Assembly: GCA_027320105.1 (NCBI GenBank)
Contig: DAHVMA010000063.1
Span: 1 to 43,544 of the forward strand
DNA: 43,544 nucleotides
Direction: 5' to 3'
Source of the DNA: JAKAQB01 sp027320105
Lineage (GTDB): Bacteria; Actinomycetota; Acidimicrobiia; Acidimicrobiales; Palsa-688
Shown here: one piece after another, positions 1 to 6,569 of the stretch
Layout of the letters: every line of letters starts with the position of its first letter
How positions within the stretch are numbered: position 1 is the first letter of the stretch
Position numbers and translations under genes: made by a program
The notes under the pieces: generated by a model
Told to the model about the DNA's origin: nothing
The model's input: only the letters and a program-made list of their open reading frames with translations
Database searches by the model: none

Positions 1-1
1 C

Positions 2-637
2 CTGGCCCGCCGCTTCGCCGCCGGCGCCACCCTCTGGTGCGTCGCCGAGCCGTGGCCGACCCACGGGCGCCATGTCGCCGTCGAGTTCGTCCACCCCGTC
101 GTCGTCGGCAAGCGGGCGCTGCCCGCCTTCCACGTCGAGGGCGCCGACATCGTCGGAGCGGTCCGTCTCGTCGCCCGCCCGGGTGACGCCCTCGTTGTGG
201 TAGGCACCGCCGCCGACTCGCTCGGCCTCCTGCGCCGGGCGGAGGCGTGGGGCCTGACCCGGGTCTGGCTCGGCGCCGGCTCGCCTCCCCCCGCCGGCCT
301 CGCCGAACACGTCGTCTGGCACGACACCCCCGCTCCCGACATCGCCGCCCGTTCCGGTGACGTCGTCCTCCTGTACCACCTGCTGTGGGAGCTGACCCAC
401 GTCGTCTTCGAGCACCCGGGGCTGTTGACGCCGGAGGCCCCCTGCGACGGCCCGACGTGCATCACGTGCGCCGACCAGGGGACCGTCGCCGAGATCCGGG
501 CCGTCGACACGAGCGGGCGGGCCGAGGTCCTTGCCGCCGGCCGGACGGAGACCGTCGACGTCAGCCTCGTCGAGGGGGCCGCCGCCGGCGACCTCGTGCT
601 CGTCCACGCCGGCGTGGCCGTCGCCACGGTGCCATGA
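2..637 (+). CDS. hypC: SIS-like domain fused to HypC hydrogenase chaperone (5' partial)
   Basis: The reading frame is open from the left edge, so the N-terminus is missing. The visible first ~150 residues look like a sugar-isomerase (SIS) type fold. The last ~65 residues form a HypC/HupF domain beginning at the Cys-rich stretch CDGPTCITCADQG, followed by the small beta-barrel typical of HypC and ending in LVLVHAGVAVATVP. HypC proteins carry the Fe(CN)2CO unit with HypD during NiFe hydrogenase maturation, using a Cys that is normally at position 2. Here the equivalent Cys must be an internal one. The stop overlaps the next start as ATGA, so the gene is translationally coupled to the following SIS gene and hypE. 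Similar SIS-HypC proteins are known to me from actinobacterial hydrogenase operons. The role of the SIS part is not clear. Confidence 0.82.
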   Translation: MARRFAAGATLWCVAEPWPTHGRHVAVEFVHPVVVGKRALPAFHVEGADIVGAVRLVARPGDALVVVGTAADSLGLLRRAEAWGLTRVWLGAGSPPPAGLAEHVVWHDTPAPDIAARSGDVVLLYHLLWELTHVVFEHPGLLTPEAPCDGPTCITCADQGTVAEIRAVDTSGRAEVLAAGRTETVDVSLVEGAAAGDLVLVHAGVAVATVP

Positions 638-1272
638 CCGCCGAGCCGACCGGGTTCCTGTACCCGTTCATCGAGTCCGAGGAGCGCGACGCCGAGGCGT
701 TGCTGGCCGACCTGGCGCGCTCGGCGCTCTCCAAGATCGCCGAGAGCGAGGCCGTCCGGGTCGAGACCCTCGGGCGCTGCGCCGCCGAGCTCCTCGCCGC
801 CGGCCGGGCCATGGCCGACCGCTTCGGGAGGGGAGGCCGGCTCCTGGCCTTCGGCAACGGCGGCAGCTCGACAGACGCCGACAGTGCCGTCGCCCTCTTC
901 AGCGACCCTCCGTCGGGCCGACCCCTACCGGCGCTGTCGCTCGTCGACAACCGGGCGGTGCTCACCGCCCTCGCCAACGACATCGGATTCGACGTCGTGT
1001 TCTCCCGCCAGCTCATCGCCCACGGCCGGGACGTGGACGTCGCCGTCGGTTTCTCGACCAGCGGCGGGTCCTCCAACGTCCTCCGGGCCTTCGAGGAGGC
1101 GGCGCGGCGGGGCATGCTCACCGTGGGGCTCGCCGGCTACGAGGGCGGTGCCATGCTCGGTGCCGTCGACCACTGCCTCGTCGTGCGCTCGCAGAGCGTC
1201 CATCGCATCCAAGAGGCCCAGGACGCGCTGATGCTGCGCCTGTGGTCCGTCGTGCAGGAGGCACTGCCGTGA
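634..1272 (+). CDS. SIS-domain, phosphoheptose isomerase-like protein in hyp operon
   Basis: The 212-residue product has the SIS signature of GmhA/DiaA-type proteins: a glycine-rich phosphosugar loop GNGGSSTDAD near residue 75, a second loop FSTSGGSSNVLRAF near residue 138, and an alpha/beta alternation across the chain. GmhA interconverts sedoheptulose 7-phosphate and its heptose isomer. In actinobacterial hydrogenase clusters such genes sit among hyp genes and a direct maturation role has not been clear, so the sugar substrate cannot be assigned from sequence. The start ATG overlaps the stop of the HypC fusion, and its own stop overlaps the GTG of hypE. This gives a tight three-gene translation unit. 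With the upstream SIS-HypC fusion it forms two adjacent SIS proteins, which might pair as a heteromer (inference). Confidence 0.85.
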   Translation: MTAEPTGFLYPFIESEERDAEALLADLARSALSKIAESEAVRVETLGRCAAELLAAGRAMADRFGRGGRLLAFGNGGSSTDADSAVALFSDPPSGRPLPALSLVDNRAVLTALANDIGFDVVFSRQLIAHGRDVDVAVGFSTSGGSSNVLRAFEEAARRGMLTVGLAGYEGGAMLGAVDHCLVVRSQSVHRIQEAQDALMLRLWSVVQEALP

Positions 1273-2345
1273 CCACCACCGGCCAGGAGGTCTTCGAGCG
1301 GATCGAGGCGTTCCGCCGCCGGCGCCCCCGGCTCCGCGACGAGCGCGTCACCCTCGCCCACGGCGCCGGCGGCAAGGCGTCCGCTGCCCTCCTCGACGCC
1401 GTCTTCTTCCCCGCCTTCTCCAACGACGCCCTCGACGCCCACGGCGACGCCGCCGTCCTCGAGCTGCCGTCGGGGGAGCGGATGGCGATGAGCACCGACT
1501 CGTTCGTCGTCAAGCCACTGCGGTTCCCGGGCGGCTCGATCGGCCATCTTGCCGTGCACGGCACCGTCAACGACCTCGCCATGCTCGGTGCCCGCCCGCT
1601 GGCGCTCTCGGCGGCCTTCGTGCTCGAGGAGGGATTCCCCATCGACTCCCTCCGCGAGGTGGTCGCCGATATGGCGGGCGCTGCAGCCGGTGCCGGCGTG
1701 GCCATCGCGACCGGCGACACGAAGGTCGTCGACCACGGCGCCGCCGACGGCCTGTACGTGACGACCGCCGGCGTCGGCATGGTGCCCGCCGGCCGGTGCC
1801 TCGACCCCTCGCTCGTCCGGGAGGGCGACGTGGTGCTCTGCTCGGGCACCATCGGTGACCACGGCACCGCTGTCATGCTGGCGCGCGGTGACCTCGCTCT
1901 CGAGGCGGACGTGGCCTCCGACACCGCGCCGCTGACCGGGCTCGTCGAGTCGCTCCTCGCTGCCGCCCCCTCCACCCGGTGGTTGCGGGACCCGACCCGC
2001 GGCGGCGTCGGCACCGTGTGCAACGAGCTGGCCAGGGCATCGAAGCTCACCGTGGTGCTGGACGAGGCGGCCCTGCCTGTGCGGCCGGCGGTGGCCGCCG
2101 CCTGCGAGCTGCTCGGCATCGACCCCCTCTACGTCGCCAACGAGGGCAAGCTCGTCGCCGTCGTCTCCTCGGATGAGGCCGGCGCCGCCCTCGCCGCGCT
2201 CCGGGCCCATCCCACCGGCCGCGACGCGATGGCCATCGGCCGGATCGCTGCCGAGCCGCCCGGCATCGTCGTGCTCGTCACCCGCCTCGGCGGCACGCGC
2301 ATCGTCGACATGCTCGTCGGGGACCCCTTGCCACGCATCTGCTGA
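1269..2345 (+). CDS. hypE: Hydrogenase expression/formation protein HypE
   Basis: The 358-residue protein belongs to the PurM/AIR-synthase-like ATPase family. HypE dehydrates a carbamoyl group carried on its C-terminal Cys to a thiocyanate, giving the CN ligands of the NiFe hydrogenase active site. Visible hallmarks are the early LAHGAGGKAS motif near residue 33, STDSFVVKPLRFPGG (ATP-binding region), DPTRGGVGTVCNELA near residue 240, and the essential C-terminal Pro-Arg-Ile-Cys ending (LPRIC). Length is normal for HypE. The GTG start overlaps the preceding stop (GTGA), which fixes the start better than any upstream candidate. The gene is the last of the visible maturation operon. The hydrogenase subunits and hypABDF must lie to the left or elsewhere. 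Confidence 0.95.
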   Translation: MTTTGQEVFERIEAFRRRRPRLRDERVTLAHGAGGKASAALLDAVFFPAFSNDALDAHGDAAVLELPSGERMAMSTDSFVVKPLRFPGGSIGHLAVHGTVNDLAMLGARPLALSAAFVLEEGFPIDSLREVVADMAGAAAGAGVAIATGDTKVVDHGAADGLYVTTAGVGMVPAGRCLDPSLVREGDVVLCSGTIGDHGTAVMLARGDLALEADVASDTAPLTGLVESLLAAAPSTRWLRDPTRGGVGTVCNELARASKLTVVLDEAALPVRPAVAAACELLGIDPLYVANEGKLVAVVSSDEAGAALAALRAHPTGRDAMAIGRIAAEPPGIVVLVTRLGGTRIVDMLVGDPLPRIC

Positions 2346-2364
2346 GTCCAGGGCCGCGCGGTAT

Positions 2365-2397
2365 CGCTTCGGCATCGCTTTGGCAACGCTTTGGCAA
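2365..2397. repeat. Three tandem 11-bp iterons upstream of NUDIX gene
   Basis: Three head-to-tail copies of the 11-mer CGCTTYGGCAW occupy 2365-2375, 2376-2386 and 2387-2397. The last two are identical. The 11-base spacing matches about one helical turn, so a protein could contact all copies from one face. They lie 30 bases before the NUDIX start, in the gap after hypE. Confidence 0.6.
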
Positions 2398-2427
2398 CGA
2401 CCCGCCGGCGGCGACGATGCTGGGAGG

Positions 2428-2940
2428 ATGCAACTGCCTGACGACCTGCCGGTCGTCGAGCGCGACGCGGTGCGCCTCGCCGTGCTCGACGCCGGCGACC
2501 GGCTCCTCCTCTTCCGGGCTCGGGAGATCACCTACCCGGAGATCGGGGAGTGGTGGGAGCTACCCGGCGGTGGCATAGAGCCAGGGGAGACGTACCGGGA
2601 GGCAGCCACCCGCGAGCTGTGGGAGGAGACCGGCCTGCGCATCATGCCGGCGTCGATCGGCCCGCCGGCGTGGCGGCGGACGTCCACCTTCCGCTACCGC
2701 GGCACCCGGCGGGTCCAGCACGAAGTCGTCGCCGTGGTGCGCCTGGCTGGGTCCCAGCCGGCCGTCGACGTGAGCAACCAGCTACGCCACGAGACGGAGG
2801 ACTACCTGTCGTGGACGTGGCTGCCGGTCGATCAGGTAGCCACAACGGCGGAGCGCTTCTACCCCGGGCGGCTGCCCGAGCTCCTTCCCGAGCTGCTCGC
2901 CGGCGAGAGCATCGACGAGCCCTTCGAGCACTGGTCGTGA
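2428..2940 (+). CDS. NUDIX hydrolase
   Basis: A 170-residue NUDIX hydrolase. The NUDIX box (G-x5-E-x7-R-E-U-x-E-E-x-G-U) is complete at about residues 48-70: GGGIEPGETYREAATREL followed by WEETGL. The box coordinates the metal that activates water to cleave a nucleoside diphosphate linked to another moiety. The substrate cannot be predicted. The ATG at 2428 follows GGGAGG with no spacer, so either the start is leaderless or translation begins differently. An upstream start in the same frame would run into the hypE 3' end and has no family similarity. The gene is alone, separated from hypE by an iteron-bearing gap. Confidence 0.88.
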   Translation: MQLPDDLPVVERDAVRLAVLDAGDRLLLFRAREITYPEIGEWWELPGGGIEPGETYREAATRELWEETGLRIMPASIGPPAWRRTSTFRYRGTRRVQHEVVAVVRLAGSQPAVDVSNQLRHETEDYLSWTWLPVDQVATTAERFYPGRLPELLPELLAGESIDEPFEHWS

Positions 2941-2998
2941 ACCTGCACGCGGCCGGCGGGAAGGTGGGGGGCGTCCGGGAGCTGGGTCGGGTGCTGCG

Positions 2999-3054
2999 CC
3001 CCGGCGTCGCCACCCCGGCGTCGCCACCCCGGCGTCGCCACCCCGGCGTCGCCA
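2999..3054. repeat. 14-bp tandem repeat, four copies
   Basis: Four head-to-tail copies of the unit CCCCGGCGTCGCCA fill 2999-3054 without interruption. They sit in a 384-base gene-poor stretch between the NUDIX gene and the next small gene. The unit length is not a multiple of three, so the repeat is not coding in a stable frame. It has no spacers and is not a CRISPR. Confidence 0.85.
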
Positions 3055-3088
3055 CCACCCGCAGCGGTCGTCGCCGGTCCTCGGCCGC

Positions 3089-3137
3089 GAACCTTGGAAG
3101 CTTGTCGGTGCCCAGCGACAACGCGCTTCCAAAGTTC
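3089..3137 (-). repeat. Dispersed palindromic element, copy A
   Basis: Read on the minus strand, this ~49-base element starts GAACTTTGGAAGCGCG, continues TTGTCG, and ends GCTTCCAAGGTTC. The two ends are inverted repeats. In this copy TTGTCG/CGACAA extends the stem, giving a hairpin of about 14 pairs with a 3-nt bulge. The first 22 bases are identical to copy B at 38111-38132 on the other strand. The remainder of 2941-3324 shows the 14-bp repeat and short unidentified open frames, with no gene I can name. Confidence 0.7.
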
Positions 3138-3324
3138 CGTCGGGCAGGTCAACCGCCGAGCACGCTGAGTGAGGAAGGGCGCGAAGACACCACGAACTAG
3201 TTCGACGGACTAACCAACGGGGCCGGCCACCTGAGGTCGCTGCAGGAGCTGGTGGAGTGGGTGGTGCGTCGGGTCGCGCTCGCCCATGGTTGAGCCCGCT
3301 CCGACCGGCGGTGCTGTTCCACAC

Positions 3325-3510
3325 ATGAGGCGTGCCGGCATCGCTCTCGGCGCCGCGCTCGTGGTGCTCGGCTTGTTCTGGGCTGGGAGGATGAGCGGCC
3401 ACGGTCTCGGCGCCTTTGCGGAGCACTGGTGGTGTGCGAGCCCCCTCGCCGCCTTCGTCGTCGGCGCCGCCGGGATGGCCTGGTTGCGCCGCTTCTCGCC
3501 GCGACCGTAG
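3325..3510 (+). CDS. Small two-helix membrane protein, unknown
   Basis: This 61-residue open frame starts MRRAGIALG and carries two hydrophobic segments, roughly residues 5-22 and 38-53, separated by a polar loop containing GHGLGAFAEHWW. A short Arg-rich tail follows. An in-frame ATG at 3286 would add 13 residues. The later start places the first helix at the N-terminus and is preferred. I do not recognise the family. The gene is convergent with the membrane protein at 3516-3944. Coding potential is moderate because the length is short. Confidence 0.45.
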   Translation: MRRAGIALGAALVVLGLFWAGRMSGHGLGAFAEHWWCASPLAAFVVGAAGMAWLRRFSPRP

Positions 3511-3515
3511 CCGGG

Positions 3516-3944
3516 TCAGCGCTGATGCCGTGAGGTGCCAGCAGCGTGAAGATGCCAGCGGCGTGATCGGGGACGCGTGGACGACCGGCCGACCACTCCG
3601 ACGGCCAGCATCAGGGCACCCCATCCCTCCACGACCAGGGACGCCTGCCCCCAGCTGTTGGCGAGCGTGTCTTGGAAGCCGAACAACCCAACCTCGACGT
3701 CCACGAGGTACCCGGCAGCAGTGCCGAGGAGGAACAGCGCAGCGCCAGCCATCACCAGTCGCCGCCGCGAGGCGAACACGGCGGCGGCGAGCACGAAAGA
3801 CGTCACCGCCTGGGCGAGGAACAAGGGACCTATCGTCGGCAGGGACCGGTATCCTGCCAGCCACTCGTGGAGGTGGATGGCGCCGCTCGCCGCGATCAAC
3901 AGCGCCCCGACGGTCGACACCGCCGTACGCATCCGTGCGGTCAT
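3516..3944 (-). CDS. Four-helix integral membrane protein, unknown
   Basis: The product of 142 residues starts MTARMRTAVSTVG and has four predicted membrane helices: about residues 6-22, 40-58, 62-82 and 98-116. One polar motif, AIHLHEWLAGYRS, follows helix 1. Histidine- and tryptophan-bearing loops like this occur in small actinobacterial membrane proteins of unknown function. The longer open frame upstream to 4097 contains low-complexity proline- and arginine-rich translation across a tandem repeat, so the ATG at 3944 is chosen. No partner gene is obvious. Confidence 0.6.
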   Translation of the reverse strand: MTARMRTAVSTVGALLIAASGAIHLHEWLAGYRSLPTIGPLFLAQAVTSFVLAAAVFASRRRLVMAGAALFLLGTAAGYLVDVEVGLFGFQDTLANSWGQASLVVEGWGALMLAVGVVGRSSTRPRSRRWHLHAAGTSRHQR

Positions 3945-3960
3945 CGGTTCATCTACGTCT

Positions 3961-3994
3961 TGGGGGAGCTGCCGGATTGGGGGAGCTGCCGGAT
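3961..3994. repeat. 17-bp tandem duplication
   Basis: The 17-mer TGGGGGAGCTGCCGGAT is repeated twice without a gap, just upstream of the minus-strand membrane protein gene, in what should be its 5' leader. Confidence 0.8.
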
Positions 3995-4132
3995 TGAGGG
4001 GGCTGGGCCGATGTCGAAGTCGGAGCAGCCGGGTTGCTCGGGCGGGCGCGTCGAGAGGTGACCAGGATCCCGCGGCTGGCTCGTGGTAGGCTGGCACCGG
4101 CAGCGCAACATCGGGGAAACGGAGCGGAAGTG

Positions 4133-4354
4133 GTGACTGGCGTCGTCGTCGTGCTGGTCGCCGTTTTCCTGGTCGCGGGGCTGGTCTGGGTCATGGCCCT
4201 CATCTCGGTCTTGACCCGGGGTGACGACTTCGAGGTGGGATCGCGGCTGCTGTGGACTCTCGTGATCCTGCTCGCCGGTCCAATCGGGGCTGCCCTCTAC
4301 TTCGTGCTGACCCGGGAGTCGCACCTCCTCAGGCGGCTCTACGGCAGGAGATAG
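4133..4354 (+). CDS. PLDc_N-type small membrane protein
   Basis: This 73-residue protein (GTG start, VTGVVVVLVAVFLVAG) has two hydrophobic helices separated by a short loop with LTRGDDFEVGSRLLWTLVIL, ending in a basic tail YFVLTRESHLLRRLYGRR. The second helix and GPIGAALYF resemble the phospholipase D-nuclease N-terminal (PLDc_N) domain found as small stand-alone proteins in actinobacteria. A ribosome-binding sequence GGAGCGGA lies at 4121-4128. GTG codons at 4130 and 4133 are both possible starts. Function unknown. It is probably an integral membrane protein without enzymatic residues. Confidence 0.6.
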   Translation: MTGVVVVLVAVFLVAGLVWVMALISVLTRGDDFEVGSRLLWTLVILLAGPIGAALYFVLTRESHLLRRLYGRR

Positions 4355-4431
4355 AAGTCGTCAGCCCTCGCCGTCGCACATACCTCGCCGGGAAGAGTGT
4401 AGGGCACGAATGCATCCGCTCATGGCGAACC

Positions 4432-4860
4432 GTGCGCAGGGTGATCCCGCTTCTGTTGATCGGTTTCTCCCTGACGAGCTGCAGCATCTTCGGTCAGGCT
4501 CGGACGTTCACCGAGTTGGCCGCTGACGCCGCCGCTGTACCCGTGCCTACAGGGGTGACGTTTGTTCGACAGGTTCAGAGTACCCAAGACGGTCCCGGAT
4601 TCACCACGACGACCTTTAGGGAGGTTGACCGTCAGTTCGTCAGTACGCGGTCCTGCCAGAGCTTGGAACGCTCGTGGGCCGCTGTGCTTCGTAAGGCACA
4701 TCGGAGATTCCGGTACGATAACGTTCCACACGAGTTCGACGCGATCGGATCGCTGGGCATCGTCATTACGGACCGGGCAGAGAATCTTGGAATCACCATT
4801 GGCACGGACAACGGTGACTGCAACAAGCCATTCATCTTCGCCTTCAATAATCCGAGTTAG
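4432..4860 (+). CDS. Putative lipoprotein, unknown
   Basis: The 142-residue product begins VRRVIPLLLIGFSLTSCSIFG. This is a short basic start, a hydrophobic core and a lipobox (LTSC), predicting lipidation at the Cys and export to the outer face of the membrane. The mature part has two further Cys (SCQSLE and DNGDCNKP), which could pair. The gene is visibly less GC-rich and uses more A/T-ending codons than its neighbours, which may indicate recent acquisition. No family is recognised. The GTG at 4432 places the signal peptide at the N-terminus. Longer frames upstream lack a sensible signal. Confidence 0.6.
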   Translation: MRRVIPLLLIGFSLTSCSIFGQARTFTELAADAAAVPVPTGVTFVRQVQSTQDGPGFTTTTFREVDRQFVSTRSCQSLERSWAAVLRKAHRRFRYDNVPHEFDAIGSLGIVITDRAENLGITIGTDNGDCNKPFIFAFNNPS

Positions 4861-4998
4861 CGGTCTCTAGCGGCAGCTCGCGTCCGACCGCCACCGCGAC
4901 ATCTACGCCCGCTTGTACGGAGCCGTCGGGGCCGAGCCGAACCAACAAGCGCGCACCAAGCCACCGTGTTGTGACGACACCAGGGTGCCACCCTGCCT

Positions 4999-6294
4999 TC
5001 ACCGGCGCCGTCCCCGGCGTCGAGGGGGACGGTCCGGCCCAGCGGTCCGGGCACCGGATGTGCCCTGCGTGCGCTTCGGGTCCACGCCGCCGGCCGTGGC
5101 CGCCTTGGCCTGACGGGGACCCGGGCGGGAGTGGCGCCCGGCTCCGACGCTGGTGAGGGAGGGGACGTCGGGCGAGGAGACCCCGCTCGAGAGCCCCAGC
5201 CTTCGCTGCATGAGCGCGGTCGCGGCCAGGTGGTCGCGACCGATGAGTGACACGACGGTGCCGTCGGCGCCAGCTCGGCCGGTGCGGCCGGATCGGTGGA
5301 CATAGTCGGTGGCATCCGAAGCTGGATCGAAGTGGACCACGAGCGGCACCGCATCGACGTGGATCCCGCGTGCCGCCACATCGGTGGCGACGAGCACATC
5401 GAGACGGCCCGCACGAAAGGCAGCCAGGGCCCGTTCGCGCTGGCTCTGGCTGCGATCCCCGTGGATGGCCGCTGACGCCAAGCCCGAGCGGGCGAGGCGG
5501 TCCGAGAGGCGGTCGGCGCCGCGCTTGGTGCGGCAGAAGACCATCGCCGGGCCGCCAGCGGTCACTGCCTGGGTCGTCACGGCGACGCGATCGTGGGGCT
5601 CGACGCGCCAGAAGTGGTGGGAGACGTCTCCCTGATGGGTATCGGTGGGCACCACGTCGTGGTGGACCGGGTCGTGCTGGTAGTCGCGGATCAGCTTGTC
5701 GACCGGGCCGTCCAACGTGGCGGAGAAGAGGAGGGTCTGGCGCGATTCGCTTGTCTTGTCGACCAGGCGGCGCACCACGGGTAGGAAGCCCATGTCGGCC
5801 ATCCGGTCCGCCTCGTCGATGACCACCATGTCCACACGCGACAGGTCGACCGAGCCTCGTTCGACCAAGTCAGTCAGTCGGCCAGGGCAGGCGATGAGCA
5901 CGTCGACGCCGCCGCGCAGTAGGTGCAGCTGCTTGGCGTACCCGACGCCTCCGTAGATCGATACCACCCTGGCGCCGGCGACTCCGGCTAGCGGGGCCAT
6001 CACCTCTTCGATCTGGGCTGCGAGCTCACGGGTGGGGACGAGGACGAGCGCGGTCGGATGCCGGCGACCCTGCCGTTCGGCGCGAGGGCTGGCAGTCAGG
6101 CGGGAGAGGATCGCCAACCCGAACGCCAGCGTCTTGCCTGCGCCGGTAGGGGCCTTGCCGCACACGTCGCGGCCGGCAATGCAGTCGGGCAGGGTGGCGG
6201 CTTGGATCGGGAACGCAGAGAAGATCCCTTGCTGCTCGAGGGCCGACGCCAGGGTTCGGGGAACGCCGAGGTCCGAGAAGCGGACGGGCGCCAT
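4999..6294 (-). CDS. DEAD-box ATP-dependent RNA helicase
   Basis: A 431-residue superfamily 2 RNA helicase. All core motifs are visible: Q-motif region (IFSAFPIQAATLP), Walker A APTGAGKT at residues 48-55, PTREL (Ia), DEAD as VVIDEADRM, SAT in LLFSATLDG, and the C-terminal HRSGRTGRAG. These proteins unwind short RNA duplexes in ribosome assembly or mRNA turnover. After the core comes a short basic tail rich in Arg, Lys and Pro ending PPRRRGRRR, a typical RNA-binding extension. The ATG at 6294 is preferred over an upstream ATG at 6405 because the core begins at once (APVRFSDLGVP). It is divergent from the permease at 6570 with a 275-base gap in which no RNA motif was recognised. Confidence 0.93.
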   Translation of the reverse strand: MAPVRFSDLGVPRTLASALEQQGIFSAFPIQAATLPDCIAGRDVCGKAPTGAGKTLAFGLAILSRLTASPRAERQGRRHPTALVLVPTRELAAQIEEVMAPLAGVAGARVVSIYGGVGYAKQLHLLRGGVDVLIACPGRLTDLVERGSVDLSRVDMVVIDEADRMADMGFLPVVRRLVDKTSESRQTLLFSATLDGPVDKLIRDYQHDPVHHDVVPTDTHQGDVSHHFWRVEPHDRVAVTTQAVTAGGPAMVFCRTKRGADRLSDRLARSGLASAAIHGDRSQSQRERALAAFRAGRLDVLVATDVAARGIHVDAVPLVVHFDPASDATDYVHRSGRTGRAGADGTVVSLIGRDHLAATALMQRRLGLSSGVSSPDVPSLTSVGAGRHSRPGPRQAKAATAGGVDPKRTQGTSGARTAGPDRPPRRRGRRR

Positions 6295-6569
6295 GATAGG
6301 GACGGATGTGCTCAAGGGACTCCAGTCGGTCCAGGGGGGATGGCCGACTCGATTGCGTCTCGTGGCCCGGCCGGCTTCACTCTTGCCAGCCACCACCGGG
6401 AACAACCCGGTGGCATCGGGACCAGCCTACCAGGAGCCGGACCAGCCGGAATGGCACCTGGAGGGCCGGGTGTACGGCAACCGCAACGGCCCGGCAGGAG
6501 ACCCCGACCAGGTTCTGCGAAGATCGCGGGTCCTTGAACTGCCCCAATGGGCCGGATGGCGGGGAGCCG

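Noticed and set aside
1118..2531. Long minus-strand open frames opposite hypE
   Set aside because: They are shadows of a GC-rich coding strand: Arg/Ala/Gly-rich with no family similarity, while hypE on the plus strand is unmistakable.
2999..3054. CRISPR-like array
   Set aside because: The 14-bp units are directly abutted with no spacers and no cas genes are present.
6295..6569. Possible riboswitch (for example ydaO/c-di-AMP) before the APC permease
   Set aside because: The gap is GC-rich and has inverted pieces, but I found none of the conserved blocks of known permease-linked riboswitches.
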